NCBI GenBank assembly: GCA_946406115.1 | Contig: OX291548.1 | Location: forward strand, 11,706,373-11,770,372 | Direction: 5' to 3' | DNA: 64,000 nt | Source of the DNA: Apoda limacodes | Lineage: Eukaryota; Arthropoda; Insecta; Lepidoptera; Limacodidae | In this document: positions 45,991 to 58,482 of the stretch, piece by piece | How the letters are laid out: every line of letters begins with the position of its first letter | Position numbering within the stretch: the stretch's first letter is position 1 | The notes under the pieces: generated by a model | What the model was told of the DNA's origin: nothing | Database searches by the model: none | What the model saw: the letters and a program-made list of their open reading frames with translations, nothing else | Position numbers and translations under genes: made by a program

Positions 45991-46536
45991 TTGTACCCTA
46001 GTATATCCACTCTACTCTTCTAATATTATCTAATGGAGTCCACTCTAATTTACTCATTTCATTCATGTATTTTGTTCCCTTTCCATCTACTTATTAAACA
46101 TTAATAGTGAAGTCGATTATAATTACCATCTTGATGCCCACACAGGTTGTATTTAAAGATGTAGACAAGTGCATGTTAGATATGTTTAGTTCAGGGTTCA
46201 GAGTGAAGAGGTTATCTTAATAAATTAATAAAGTGTCGATAGTTTTGTTCATAGGCATGAATTTGAGTCGAATAAAAATATTGACATACTCACTCATCGT
46301 CACTCATTTCTCAAAATAATTATTGTAATTTTTTTGATCTAATATATATAACCCTTTGCACAGTAGTGTATTTTTGTAAGTAGGTAATTACTTATAAATA
46401 AAAATATTTTTTGATAAATATTCGACAAGCGTGAGTTGAGGATGCTGGAATTGGTATTAGCTGTTAATAAATAAATAAATATTTTGTTCATTAAACACAG
46501 CGCCATCTGGTCCCAAACTAAACAAAGTAATATACT

Positions 46537-46690
46537 TTGGATACTACATCACGGATTAAAATACCTACACAAATATTCTTTTTTTAATCACCAAGTCTTA
46601 AGACAAACAAAAATTAATAACATACATATAATAATTGTCGTGTACGGAAATCGAACCCATTCTAATTGATTCATCATTTGGGTGTTACAT
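46537..46690 (-). mobile_element. tRNA-derived SINE, family B, copy 3
   Basis: TTGGATACTACATCACGGAT, AGTCTTAAGACAAACAAAA and GTGTACGGAAATCGAACCC follow the block order of the copies at 7849 and 34106, most diverged of the three. Confidence 0.55.
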
Positions 46691-47616
46691 ATTAGGTAGG
46701 TATCTAACAATAAAAATACTATTTTCTATATTTGTACCAATGAATTCATTTGCTTTCTATGTCTCAATACGTACTTACCCTGATAGATAACTTACTGCCC
46801 CACTGTTTTCTACTTGCCCCAAATATCCTACAGCCTTTATTAACGCGCACTTAATAGGATGTATTACTCAATGAAAAAACGCTGCTGTTAATTAGTCTTA
46901 AAGGAATTTAATTAGAAAGTATTACAAATAAACGAATAATAAAAAGATCACAAACTAAAATCGTTTTGATCTAAACAAATCTCCTGTCTTGATCAGAGCA
47001 AAAACGATATCTACTTGTACTAAAACTCGATCCTCAATCGATAGATTCACATCTCGATTGAATTTTAATCGAGTAGCGTATGAGTGCACTTAACCGAGTA
47101 AGTTAATTATAAAAGGCAATTGATTTAAAAGGAGCGGTGTCGCGTCCGCTCTATGAGTAACAGAAAAAGTTTTCAATTTCACTAAAAGGGACTGGTTTGT
47201 GTCTCGAAGTCTTGTCTGGTTATCGGCTTCTAATGTATGAAGTTGCTGAGGCTTTATTTTATAACTTACTTCACTTAATGGGTTCTCAGTTCCTTTAATT
47301 CATATTAGCTTGTGTAGTGTGTGCTGATTACGAATTTAAGTACTCTCCGAGTTGTTAAAATATACTTAGACTTGGGGACTTTTTCAAAAATCTTTGGAAA
47401 TATTAGTATTATTTGGCAGGAATGTTATTACGAAATTGACTTAAATAAATTAGCTATAAAGAATGTTGAAAGATAAATTTGGTATATTTGTAATATTTTC
47501 AGTTACTTTATTAGTGATTCCCATTAAAATAATTCTGTATACTTTTTTTCTAAGCGAATGTAAATTATGTTTAGGTACAGTTACATTGGTACAAAATAAG
47601 TTATCTACAGGGCTGG
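46691..47616. other. Non-coding stretch, no gene seen
   Basis: Contains a short GC hairpin GAGCGGTGTCGCGTCCGCTC at about 47132-47151. Nothing else recognised. Confidence 0.5.
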
Positions 47617-47815
47617 TAGTGGAGGGAGTCCCACGTGTAAAAATAAGATTTTTTCTTAATTTCTCAAGTACATTGTATGTTTATACCACTGGTTTTTTAG
47701 TATAGAAAAGTTATTGTGATGAAACCTGCAAGTCAACTATCCGCATTGGGCTACTTGATGGACCATGACACAAATTGCCCTCGCCTCCGGGAATAAACGA
47801 GGCTGGCAAGGATAG
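47617..47815 (+). mobile_element. tRNA-derived SINE, family A, diverged copy
   Basis: The head is degenerate, but TTCTTAATTTCTCAAGTACA, CAAATTGCCCTCG and GAATAAACGAGGCTGGCAAG keep the order of the copy at 39987. Non-coding. Confidence 0.65.
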
Positions 47816-49649
47816 GTATGAAAAATACTTAATGTAAGCAAAAATAATGTTCAAATATTTACACTAGAATAAATACACAGTTTTAAAAAGTTTCTATTGA
47901 TCCTATAGATATATGTACTTTAAATAAAACCAAAATAAAGTTAAATTGGTCATGGATTTCTATTTTTATAGCAGTCAAGTCTGAAATGATCATAAAAATC
48001 TGTTCCTAAGAAATATTATAATATTCGTTCCAAATTCTAGTCGCTAATATAAAATCAGCTATGGGTGGTATGTAAAGGTGTGTAGAGGAGACAGATCGTC
48101 ATAAATTCATCTATAAACATGCTTCATAAATTATCACGACAACGATTTGGAACTTTTTACAACTGCTATCAAACATACTTTATGACCAATAGGGATGTGA
48201 CTGCAACGCGTGTAATAATTAATATGAGACGTTTGTTTTATAATGTAATAAAATATCAGCAGATTTAGCTATAATGTAGCATCGTTACACAGTCATGATC
48301 TGTACGCGTTATATATTTTATCATGAGGCATAAAACGTTTTTTAGATTCATTACAAGCTAATCGATACAAAGTAGAAGAGGCTGTAAACATGTGTTTAAA
48401 GTGTATATAAGTGTAACAGTTGTCTAAGCTTCTTTAGCAGACGCCTCGCTAGTCTTTTTGATTGGGAACGAGCATTAGATACTTATTAAAAAAACGTAAT
48501 TCGCGCTGTCCAAGTTACAGAATAAAACAAGACAAACTTAATTCGATTTTTATTTATCGATTATTCCATATTATTTATATCTGTCTTCTCTATTTTTTGT
48601 TAGTAACAGCACTTTTGTTGGAATGATAAGAAAATATTAGGTATTTATTACTGTTTATTTTATTGAGTAATTAACGATTTAATGTGCGTTTAATGTTCCA
48701 TTAACAGATATTTACGGTAGTATAATTTAATTATCAAGCCTATTTATTTGGAAGAGCCTGTTAAAAAGTACATAACTAAATAATTGCTTTAATTTAATAA
48801 CTACTAAAACTCACATCATAGTACAGTCTATGGTCTAGTTACCGCTATAATCAACTGACACAATTAAAATTCTAATTGGTACTGGTATTCTAGCAAACTT
48901 GGTCAAAGTAATAAAAAGAAAATTGAAACATAGTTATCTTTTGACTTAGTAAATTTATACTCTAACATTTCCTATAGTAAATTTAAACGACATTAATTAA
49001 AAGAATAAATTAAAACCCCTCACTCATTCTTTTATTGAATGAATCATTGAGTGGAATTAAATAGTAAATTACAGAAATCGAAGCATTTTAAAGTTCGAAC
49101 TATCAATATGCGAGCGAAATACAACTTCGATTGAAATTGAGTCGGACATCGAGAAGAGATAAAGCGGTATCTCTGTTATAAAGCAAACTTTATAGTTTTG
49201 TTTTTGGCAGTTTTGACGTAGCTTCTATATACTTATTTGTTCCTTTAGGAGTATCTAACTGAGGAGAAACTTTTTAACTTTTGTGACGTATTATCCACAT
49301 GAGTATCGGTTGCTTTTCCTGCTGCAGTCAGAATGCACTTTGTTATTTTTTAACGACTGACTTTATATGATAGATTCATTTTATATTCAAACTGTGTTTT
49401 CATATTTCTCAAAACTGTTAAATAAGCACATATTCATATACTGTTTTGATGTAAGTTCATTTTGATTCTTGTATGTTTTTAGCAATACTGTGAATTTTGT
49501 TATATGCATCACTTAAAGAACTTAAATTATTTCAGTTTTTATTAATGCATCCTTGTTCAAAGTTTTAATGTATGAAGGTAACATCATAACATGCAATGGT
49601 AGGTTATTAGAAAGTAAAAATCATAAAGAAAAACAAAACTATTCTACTA
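47816..49649. other. AT-rich non-coding stretch, no gene seen
   Basis: No repeat family, RNA gene or domain-bearing frame recognised. Confidence 0.5.
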
Positions 49650-49888
49650 ATACACAAATGTGAAAGTTTGAATGTTTGTTACTCAATCACGCTTCAACCA
49701 CTAGACGGACTTTTTATCCCAAAAAATTCAAAAGTTCCCGCGAGAATAACTATAACCGAGCTTAAATAAACTAAAACTTTAGCTATGGCTTGCTATAACA
49801 AACTTCATAAGTATAATTAAGCAGTTAATTAGGGATTTTACGCCGAAAACCGAATTTAGGGTGGGCGGAGCCGTTGGCAAAATCTAGT
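49650..49888 (+). repeat. Dispersed repeat family D, near-complete copy
   Basis: Runs from CTACTAATACACAAATGTGA (homologous to ATTATAAATGCGAAAG) through ACCACTAGACGGACTTTTTA and TTTAGCTATGGCTTGC to GGGTGGGCGGAGCCGTTGGC. The same blocks occur in reverse order and strand at 55858-56155. Confidence 0.72.
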
Positions 49889-50034
49889 ATTGAATATAAT
49901 GGTATTTCCTAGTTACCAATAAGGCTTACTCAAATTTACTTATCTTAATAAATCATACCTACTTAAAATGTTATTTGCATCCTTACTTTATCCATAGATA
50001 AGACATCACCGCTACCTTTCCTTCACTAACGACA

Positions 50035-50345
50035 GAACACGGCACCTGAAAACAATAACCCTGAAATTGCCACAATAATCAGCCCTCATGATCGTCTCGA
50101 CCAACAATGGGCCAGATTACCAGATAAAGCTTTAGCAGAATTCACCTAACTCGATTATGCGGCCATCCGTGATTGTATTTGAGCCTATTAATGTTTGAAT
50201 TGCGCTATATTATTGGGCGGGCGGCATTCTCTCAGTAATCCAATATGGCATTAACGAAATTTCGCTTCAAGCTTGCGGTTTTCGTTAGCTAGCGAATGAG
50301 TGATAATGCTAGTGACGTTTTAATTCGAATTAGTAACGGATACGG
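50035..50345. promoter_or_regulatory. Long repeat-free block, best candidate enhancer by composition
   Basis: About 300 bp without repeat scraps, balanced in composition: CCTCATGATCGTCTCGACC, GGGCCAGATTACCAGATAAA, CGATTATGCGGCCATCCGTG, TATTATTGGGCGGGCGGC, GCTTGCGGTTTTCGTTAGC. Several homeodomain-like ATTA and a GATA-like AGATAA are present. No frame is supported. I infer conservation only from its unlike-repeat character. Confidence 0.3.
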
Positions 50346-50497
50346 TTATGGTTTTGTGGTAAAGGTTTTGTTTATTAAGTTTTATTGGTCTGGTGTTTGC
50401 TTTAACGTATTGTAAGTGAATTATAGGAGTATGTTTAAAATACCTATATGTAAGTAGCAAAGTTAGATAATTTGATTTTGTATAGATGAATTTAGGT

Positions 50498-50590
50498 CAG
50501 TGTTTCTTAACCTTTTTAATCTGATCACCCCTCTGACTTATTTGAAAACTAATATTTATTATTTTAAACCCCTATAAAATGTTATCAAAT
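50498..50590. mobile_element. Possible hAT terminal fragment
   Basis: CAGTGTTTCTTAACCTTTTT followed by CTGATCACCCCTCTGAC is the classic 5' terminal sequence of non-autonomous hAT elements. The other terminus was not found. Confidence 0.5.
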
Positions 50591-52414
50591 AAAACATGAC
50601 TTACATGTAATTATTAACTTTGCCTCGCCGTTTTGCCCACAAAAAAACTCTTTACCGTGGGAAATCTAAATCGGGGTAAAAATTATCATATATGTTAATC
50701 CAAACCATGGTCTATCTGCCTTCAAAATTCAAATCCATTCAGCCATTTATGCGAGATTGATTAACAAAAATATTTACGAACTTTCATTAAAAAAAAATTA
50801 ATCTTTGTTAGGTTAAGTTGGACTTAAGGCGCACCAAGCAAAGTCTCAAGTCATTTACTACAATGTCGCCGTTTCTTGACTTTATAGTTTTTACCATACA
50901 AATTCTATCCTTCTTCTGCTTTAGCTTTGAAAAAATTATCCGTAAAAAGGGTTTTTTTTAGTTAAAAACCAAAGAGTTGGATTAACGATTATCTAAGTCG
51001 GCAAATATTGTTGTAGAAATAGCATACAATTTATTGAACCGGAACCTTGTTAAGATATTAATCATATATGCATGTAAAGAGATATTCAGATAGAAGACAG
51101 TAATGGCCACGCTTTTTTTGAGTTTATCTTTCTACATGCATCGCAAGAGAACGCACGCAAGCTTTGTGGGGGCTAATCTGGTATTTCTTTTTTGTTAATA
51201 GTTATAAAAGTTATTATCATTTAACTACCAGCCTTATTATTATTATCCCTTCAGAATTGCTTTTTTACCCCCGTGGAGGTAGTTACCCTCAGGTTCGGAA
51301 CCTATTTACTACTTTAGTTACACATACTAGATATGTTCTAAAAAAAACTAGTACGTTATGAAATTTGCGTCACATTTACGTGCGTAATGTTTACGTTATT
51401 AGTTTCTGATGCATGAAAATCCCTTTCATTACGAAATTTTACAAACTTTTGACTTTCATCCTTTTTCACTAAGATCAGATTTGACATCATTCGATCATGT
51501 TTTATTTCCACAAATAGCTAGTATCCTTTTAAATCAGTGAAACAACGTATGAAGTTATTTTTTTCTAATTACAAATATATAACCTATTTGACTCTAGGTC
51601 ACAAATTTCTTTCGTTGCCCGCAAACGCTACGTTTGTGCAGCGCGTTTCAGATAGCAAAGTGCGGGACAAAACAATCTTTATTACCTTTTTCACTAGAAC
51701 CCAAGAATTCTTTTTGCATCGTGCCATAAGCAATTTTTTTTTCTTTTGTAACTTTGGACTTATTAATAAGTAGAAATTAATTATTAAATTAGGCGCGATA
51801 CACACATTTTTAAAAGACCTTTTATATCTATATCAAAATTTTTGTTAATCAAAATCCCCCTTATATAAGTCAGTATATAGGTAAGTATAAGTAAGTACAT
51901 AGGTATATAAATATGGGTAACTATCTGATTCCGAGATATCTTTCATCTACATCGCTCGTTTACTTAACTTTTTGACGAGGAATGTATTAGTGTGCAAATT
52001 AAGTTGCAAATGTAAATCATAATTATCTCGGAACATCGATTTTAATAGACTTTAAAGGATAGAATAACAAAGGAGGCAAATATTTATATTTTTGTACTTT
52101 TGTGGTACAGTAACTTAATAATAAACCTAAATATTTATAAAGCATGAGCCAGAATCAGAGTTAAAATAGTTCCGCTTTGACGAAGACGGGTTTGTGCAGA
52201 CCATTTCTAGATTAAAGAACAACTTAAAGGAAAGCAATCAGCGAAATAAATAGTAATTTCGTCTTGAAAAATGCTCTACTTGCATAGAAATTCTTACGAG
52301 ATTGTTTAAAAAATGTATAAATTTATATTTACTCCTGATTCAAATATGAAAAGCTTGTTTATAAATAGGTAATAAATTGGGCCAAATTTGTAGTATTGTT
52401 ACCTATCCTAACTC
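50591..52414. other. Non-coding stretch, no gene seen
   Basis: Positions 51600-51690 are GC-richer (TTGCCCGCAAACGCTACG) with a short antisense frame that has no domain. The rest is AT-rich. Confidence 0.5.
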
Positions 52415-52793
52415 AATGTTTGTGTTAATTTTATATTTGATTATTTGTGCTACTATCTACATAGGACACTAGAAAGAATAAAAATATGGTGTAAATGTAA
52501 TAAAAACAAATAAATTGTTCTATAAGTCTACCTGTGAGTAAAACGGTCCGCCGGTATTGGCTGTGTTTGGCCAGCATAAATATAAAATATTTGTGCTGCG
52601 TTGAATGTTTGTGTTAATTTTATATTTGATTATTTGTGCTACTATCTACATAGGACACTAGAGAGAATAAAAAATATGGTGTAAATGTAATAAAAACAAA
52701 TAAATTGTTCTATAGGTCTACATGTGAGTAAAATGGTCCGCCGGTGCTGGCTGTGTTTGGCCAGCATAAATATAAAATATTTGTGCTGCGTTG
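52415..52793. repeat. Tandem duplication, 189 bp and 190 bp
   Basis: Two adjacent copies start at AATGTTTGTGTTAATTTTAT (52415 and 52604) and end at TTTGTGCTGCGTTG. Differences are a single inserted A and a few substitutions (for example GTATTGGC/GTGCTGGC). Each holds an inverted TGTGTTTGGCCAGCAT word. Non-coding. Confidence 0.95.
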
Positions 52794-53879
52794 AATTAAA
52801 ATGATAAGCAGAATTAGATTTAAATTACCTATTATTTAATTTAATTTAAAAATTGTGTATACGACCTTTTTTCTTAGATTTATGGCTTATGGAAAACTTA
52901 TGCTGATTCCGAATAATGAAACTAACAATTATAGGAATTGACGCAAACGCCATATATGTGCTGAATCAGTTGTTAATAATAAAACGTTCAACATTTTATA
53001 TATTTAATATGTATTATTAATATGATTAGTTGTTTTTGCAGGTTTTTTTTACCAAAATAGACGTTTTTACCTCCAAATTTTTTCAAAATTAATTAAACTT
53101 TATAATTGAAACTGTATACTAGTCTATCTAGATGTTGATAAGTTGACGATACCTATTTATGATACCACGTCGTCAGCTTTATTGATGTAGAGGTTGTTAG
53201 TGACACACAATTAGGCTACGTAATGTGCCAGCCAGTCTTTTATAATTGTTTAACTGAAGCTTAAAATCATTAAGGAAACAGATTAGCAGACACATTTCCT
53301 TAATTTCGAACATAAATGCTCTAAAAATGTCAAGAAAACTTTACAAATAATAGTTTGGAAGATCTGATTCTCCTTGTTTATATTCAAGTAGACTACTTTT
53401 ACTGCAGTCAAATGCAGTGGTAGCTTCCGTATCGTTACTTTAACCAGTGTTTCCGCAGGTGTGGCAATCATATTGTTACCCCCACACGGGGGAAAGGGTG
53501 AGGGGGGATGGTATAGGCGCAGCAAGCTCGTCTCATCTCCCTCGTCTCGCCGCTTATTCTTTAATCTCGCTGATGAATTATGATTAGCAGAGTGCACTCT
53601 ATCCTATTAGCGTTTGTCTTCTTCGAAGATTTGTGCTTTTGTCGTCAGATTTCAGGCGTGTTGACTAATACATAAATGGAAGAATTTGAAGATTTTTAGA
53701 TTTACATTTTTTTTATAAATATTGGAATGAATACTTTACTGAAACTCATTCTGCATTTTTAAAATGAAATAAAACGAAAAAATAAATATGTTAGTACTGT
53801 TATCTCTGTTATTGTTCATTTTATTGCTATAGTTTTACACTTAATGTAATACAATAATGTTAGTGACATAAATTTAATT
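52794..53879. other. Non-coding stretch, no gene seen
   Basis: A 104-codon minus-strand frame (53283-53597) spans a C/G-rich patch (CCCCCACACGGGGGAAAGGG). It shows no domain or splice signals, and I do not call it a gene. Confidence 0.45.
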
Positions 53880-54260
53880 TATTTATTTACAGTGTATTTT
53901 ACAGTCGGTACAGTATGCAGGTCGCTGGGGGACCACAAACTCCCATTATACAAACAGAGCTTCCCGAACAGCTCTAGCTCTGTGAAATTTTAACGTGTAA
54001 TTGATTATGAAGTTGGCCACTAATGGGCGAATATAGTTCCTAATTTGAAGTGGTGCCGGCTCGCGTAATTGGTCTCGGGCCGCGTTGTTGTTAATCATTA
54101 ACGTGTTTGTGGACCGTGGTCTGGCCGTAGTTGCTGGCTGATGGTGGCACACCGATGTCCCAAGTGGCTCGTCTGAGGCGCGTATTTTAAAACTATTGCT
54201 GTCCACAGAACTGCGGTGCTTCGGGCCACGTAATGTTTTATTATTGTAGTGAAATTTCTT
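53880..54260. promoter_or_regulatory. GC-richer unique block with two RUNX-type sites
   Basis: GACCACAAAC (53931-53940) and TTTGTGGACC (54106-54115) are RUNX-like (ACCACA) cores in opposite orientation. Between them lies repeat-free sequence including GGTGCCGGCTCGCG and GGTCTCGGGCCGCG. The end of the block (54106-54156) has a diverged second copy at 54585-54636. Short minus-strand frames across it carry no domain. Confidence 0.28.
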
Positions 54261-54584
54261 TGATAGCGTTGAAGATAAAATTGCAAGTCTTCTGAATACG
54301 CGTTCTTGAAATTTTATCCTTAGCGCGGCTTATTCAGACATTTTATTTCACTAAAAGAAAAGAGACCGCTAAAGAAAGTTAACTTATTCTACGTGCACTT
54401 ATTTACTCCTCTCCTCATTTGATTGGTTTAAAAATCGTTCGAAAGAGATTTAAAAGAAACCGAATTTTAATTATTATATTGAGGGAAAATCAACATATAT
54501 GTTGTTAGAATTTGTTATGTATTGCAGATTATGTTAAGCAAAATTCTGCTCTGTCTCATCAAACTTTTTGAAGAAGAAATTGTT

Positions 54585-54636
54585 TTTGTAGACCGTGATC
54601 TAGCCGTCGTAGTCTGGCTGATAGTAGCACCTAAGA
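54585..54636. repeat. Diverged local duplicate of 54106-54156
   Basis: TTTGTAGACCGTGATCTAGC and CTGGCTGATAGTAGCACC correspond to TTTGTGGACCGTGGTCTGGC and CTGGCTGATGGTGGCAC. Most differences are G-to-A on this strand. Confidence 0.65.
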
Positions 54637-55254
54637 TTATCTTGAAATAAGACCGGCATTGCAATTAGCATGACGGTGTCTTGGTTTATGGCCATAGATT
54701 AGGTCTTTGTAGTTTTCCGTCCCATATAATTTAATCTAGTCGTTCCTATGTTTCCTAACTCTGAAGCCATGTAGGGTTCAATGGTCTGGGCTCCTTATAC
54801 CTAATGAACATTTTGTGCCTCAGGGCTCCTTGGAATATTATGAATTTTTTATGTATGTTAGAGTACAGAGTAGTGAGTAGTAGAGTCTCAAGGCCAAAAA
54901 ATGAACACAAAATCAATAATCTTATAATATATTAGCATATATTCCCAAGATCGTGTTTCCTGGGTGTTTTTAGAACATTCGCTAAAACATTTCTATTCTA
55001 ACGGAAAATTAAAAAAATTATGACGTGTACAAATGCTAGCAAAATGTGGAAATTCTCAAATGGTTTATTTATTGGTTTTTGTTCTTCACATTTAGTCCAA
55101 AACAAAAGAAAAACAAGTAAATTCCGTGAAATTTTCGTAGTTGTCCAGCTTTCGCATCGCACGTCCGTAAAATCCTAATTCGTGCGTATTGACACTTCGA
55201 AAGTCAATGCTAATGGAGGCGTGAGGTTTTTTTCCTTTTGCTGCATCTAATCTA

Positions 55255-55425
55255 AGTCTGTTGCATTCGATACGGATTGTATTCAGAGTGCCGTGGCTTG
55301 TCGCTGTCACCGGCCGGGCCGGTAATTATTCACGAGACCGTTCGCATCACGATCTGACTGACGGCTTGGAAAAAACGTCGCATCGTGTTGGTACCGCTCT
55401 TTTCAGTTCACTTCCAATCGGATTT
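55255..55425. promoter_or_regulatory. GC-rich unique block, candidate regulatory element
   Basis: GTCACCGGCCGGGCCGGTAA contains a GC palindrome and is followed by GAGACCGTTCGCATCACG. It lies about 4.7 kb upstream of the first visible LMO coding exon. Repeat-free, no supported frame. Confidence 0.25.
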
Positions 55426-55857
55426 AAGTTCGTTTTTTTTTCTTAGAAATCATCTGATTCTTTTGCGGCCAAGTACTTATTTATTATTTTGCAAAGATTC
55501 GTCAAGTTATTTTAATTTCAAAGATTACGCTTTCGTTATTGTCATAATCTAAGTCAATTTCAGAAATAGCTATTGTCTTCTTGGCGTCTTTATGTTAGCT
55601 TAAAAGCTTTAAAGCAATAATGATTTCACTTCAGACTGCAAGAATGTTACAGAAAGAAAGTAAAATACGAAAAGCAACTTCATACCCTTATCGTCAATCA
55701 ATTTTAGATTTTTATTTACAGTATCTCTCCTGTTTAGTACGTACATATGTTACTATGTATGTATATACATATATAATTATATATTCATATATGTGTGTGT
55801 AAAAAACATGTTTGTGTCCTCTAAGTCCCAATATGTGTCCTTAAATTATAAAACATA

Positions 55858-56155
55858 TAGGTTTTGCCTGCGGCTCCGCCCGTCCTTAATTATTATATTA
55901 TTCAGCGTGGGATTCTTACAACTCTTGATAATACTTATGAAGTTTGTCATAACAAGCTTTAGCTGAAGCTATAGTTCATTCAATTGGAATTCAGTTATAG
56001 TTTCTTCGGTGGGAACTTGTAACTTTCGCGATGAAAAATAGCTAATATCCTATTACAGGACCTAACCTATATGTGTGCCAGTTCATCCCCAGTGGTTCAA
56101 GTGTGATTAGGCAACAAACATCCAAACTTTCGCATCTATAATATTAGAGGGACAA
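55858..56155 (-). repeat. Dispersed repeat family D, long copy, reverse
   Basis: CCTGCGGCTCCGCCCGTCC at the left and AACTTTCGCATCTATAATAT at the right bracket the same blocks as 49650-49888 in reverse complement (GCTTTAGCTGAAGCTATAG, GTTCAAGTGTGATTAGGC). Confidence 0.75.
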
Positions 56156-56621
56156 CAAACAAATAAAGAACTTGGTATGACCATAAAGTCTTATTGCATA
56201 TATATTGTGCTTTGATTGTAGTACCTAAACTATAAAATACATTAAATATATACTTGATAAAAAGGGTAAACTATAGTCTCCAACTTCAAGTCCGACTCGC
56301 ACTTGTCCAGTTTTTTAGTTTTATACAGTCAGGATTCGGATTGGGAAATAATATAAAATAGGGTCAGTGTCCATTCAACAGTTTATTTTACAATAGGTAC
56401 AGTGATTTCAATACAATAGACAATGGTAATTATAATATTAAATAGAAACGACGTTAAATAAAAGGTTGTAATTAAGTATTGGCTATTAGAAATGTTAATA
56501 GAAGTAACCTAATGAGTTTATTAGCAAATAACGTGTTTTGTAAAACAACACGATTCATAAAAATACCTATATAAACATTTCAGCCTTCATACGACACACT
56601 GTTGGGAGTGGACTTTATCTA

Positions 56622-56800
56622 CGCCTTTTTTGACATACCTCAATGCGGGTTTCCCTACAATGTTTCCCTTCACCGAACGAACAATGTAGGTAATAACATG
56701 AAAATTTTACAAAAAAAGTCTTATTGGTACACGCCAGGCTCAAACCTTCGCCTCTCAGAACGCGAGGCAGACATCGAAACCATTAAGCCACTACTCAACG
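56622..56800 (-). mobile_element. tRNA-derived SINE, family A, truncated antisense copy
   Basis: CAATGCGGGTTTCCCTACAA, TTTCCCTTCACCGAACG, GTCTTATTGGTACACGCC and GGCTCAAACCTTCG parallel the copy at 1625-1913. The 3' half of the element is missing. Confidence 0.7.
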
Positions 56801-57328
56801 TATAAAGTATACACAGAACTAATTAAATGCATTGCCATGATTTATTTTGTCATTAAAACAGTAATACCACTAATTAGCACTTTCATGCACGCGCTGCTAT
56901 GAAACATGATCCATGAAAGTGAAATATTTCTACGTATTTTACTCCATAATGTTACAAAAAATTCACTACGTTTTATTATTGAAAAACATTACGGGAATAA
57001 TAGGTTTCATTCTATGGTTTTCCATTAATTTTAGTTTTTAGTGGTTTATACATTTTAAATGCTGTAGTACTACATATATCTCTATTTTTTATAGAGCAAC
57101 TATAGTAGTCAACTCCATTACACTAAAATAAAACCAGAAAATACGATTTCTTTATTTTCCTTTCTTTACTCGTTACCTCTGGTTTATAGTCTACCGAAAC
57201 GAGGAAAAATATAGGTTTGTGGAAAAAAAATGTGTAACTGGATTCTAATGAAATAAAACCAATATCTATTTTAGATTCTAGAAAATATAAATTAAATTGT
57301 CACTTGCTATTTGAGGGGGAGGGGGTAG

Positions 57329-57504
57329 ATAGTAAAAGATACATACGTGGATAGTAAAAGATACATACGTGGATAGTAAAAGATACATACGTAGATAATA
57401 AAAGATACATACGTGGATAGTAAAAAATACATACGTGGATAGTAAAAGATACATACGTAGATAGTAAAAGATACATACGTGGATAGTAAAAGTTTCATAC
57501 GTGG
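57329..57504. repeat. Minisatellite, eight copies of a 22-bp unit
   Basis: Eight units begin ATAGTAAAAGATACATACG and end GTGG or GTAG, followed by a partial ninth. Six of the eight contain TACGTG, the consensus core bound by bHLH-PAS dimers such as Single-minded:Tango. The open minus-strand frame across it is a by-product of the repetition. Confidence 0.95.
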
Positions 57505-58320
57505 ATGGTAAAAGGCGTGCGCTCTAGCGGGAAAACTTTACACTCCTAAGGGAATCAAAAACTAGTTTTAAGTGAATATTAAAACAGCTTCCTTTGTATA
57601 TTATATAATAAGCGTCTACAACCCGTTAAAATTTAAATAGTCCTAAAAATGATAATACTACATAAAACCGGGGTGATGTTTTAATTTAAATGGATAAGGA
57701 TACATTAACTTTTATATGTGTTAGACACAGGTATTGACACAATCAGTTGGTGCATACTTCCTGCCAATATCCGGACTCGATTATTTATGGGTCGGACGCA
57801 CTCTCTAAAATATACAAAAATGACTTAATCCATTCGATACGGTTTTCGGTCTATTGTTCGGTTTTAAATACACGACACTTAACAGGTTTGTATTGCAACA
57901 GGATATTCGGCAACTAGCTTAAATTGTTGTAGGTACTTGCAGCTGTGAGTATCACAAATATAATAACCAATATATTATCTTCTTCGATTGAACTTCTTAT
58001 GTAGGATATATAATAGATACAATTTAAAATTGGCCCTGTTGACTCGGTTTAATGACGAGTTGAGATAATTGTCGACGAACCCAAACTTACAAGCCATATC
58101 GAACCCTTAAGTCTGAGGAGAGAGTTTGCCTCCCTTTATGTGTTCTATACCGCTTGTATAATGGGTTGTGTCTGACGAATTGTTCGAAATTATGCTCACG
58201 GCTACTTTTTACCATCGCACCATTAACAAGAAATTCATCCTCACACCTTAGAATTTAACAGTGCGGTTTCAGAGGAACTTCCTCCCGCGAACGCATTTAA
58301 GTTGCGTAAGAGCTTCCTAA
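57505..58320. other. Non-coding stretch, no gene seen
   Basis: No repeat family or frame recognised. Confidence 0.5.
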
Positions 58321-58482
58321 CAGGGTTTTCTCTAAGGACTACAATATGGGGTTTTTCAAGAAAGCGATTTAATTTTTAAAGGACCGTCAACGCGCGAGTT
58401 GCGGTTGTGTTTAAAAAGGCTACGCTGACCGCTTAACATTAGGCCTAAAGTAAGCTTGTTTGGCACCTAAGTTGTATAAAAA
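58321..58482 (+). mobile_element. LINE/SINE 3'-tail, family C
   Basis: CTAAGGACTACAATATGGGG, CCGTCAACGCGCGAGTTGCG, GCTACGCTGACCGCTTAAC and AAGCTTGTTTGGCACC then GTATAAAAATAT follow the family in sense order. It is the longest sense copy here. Confidence 0.78.

Noticed and set aside
53283..53597. 104-codon minus-strand open frame
   Set aside because: Composition shifts mid-frame with a C/G-rich patch, no domain and no start context; likely chance.
57307..57498. Minus-strand 63-codon open frame with a repeating protein motif
   Set aside because: It is produced by the 22-bp minisatellite; the repetition explains the open frame.
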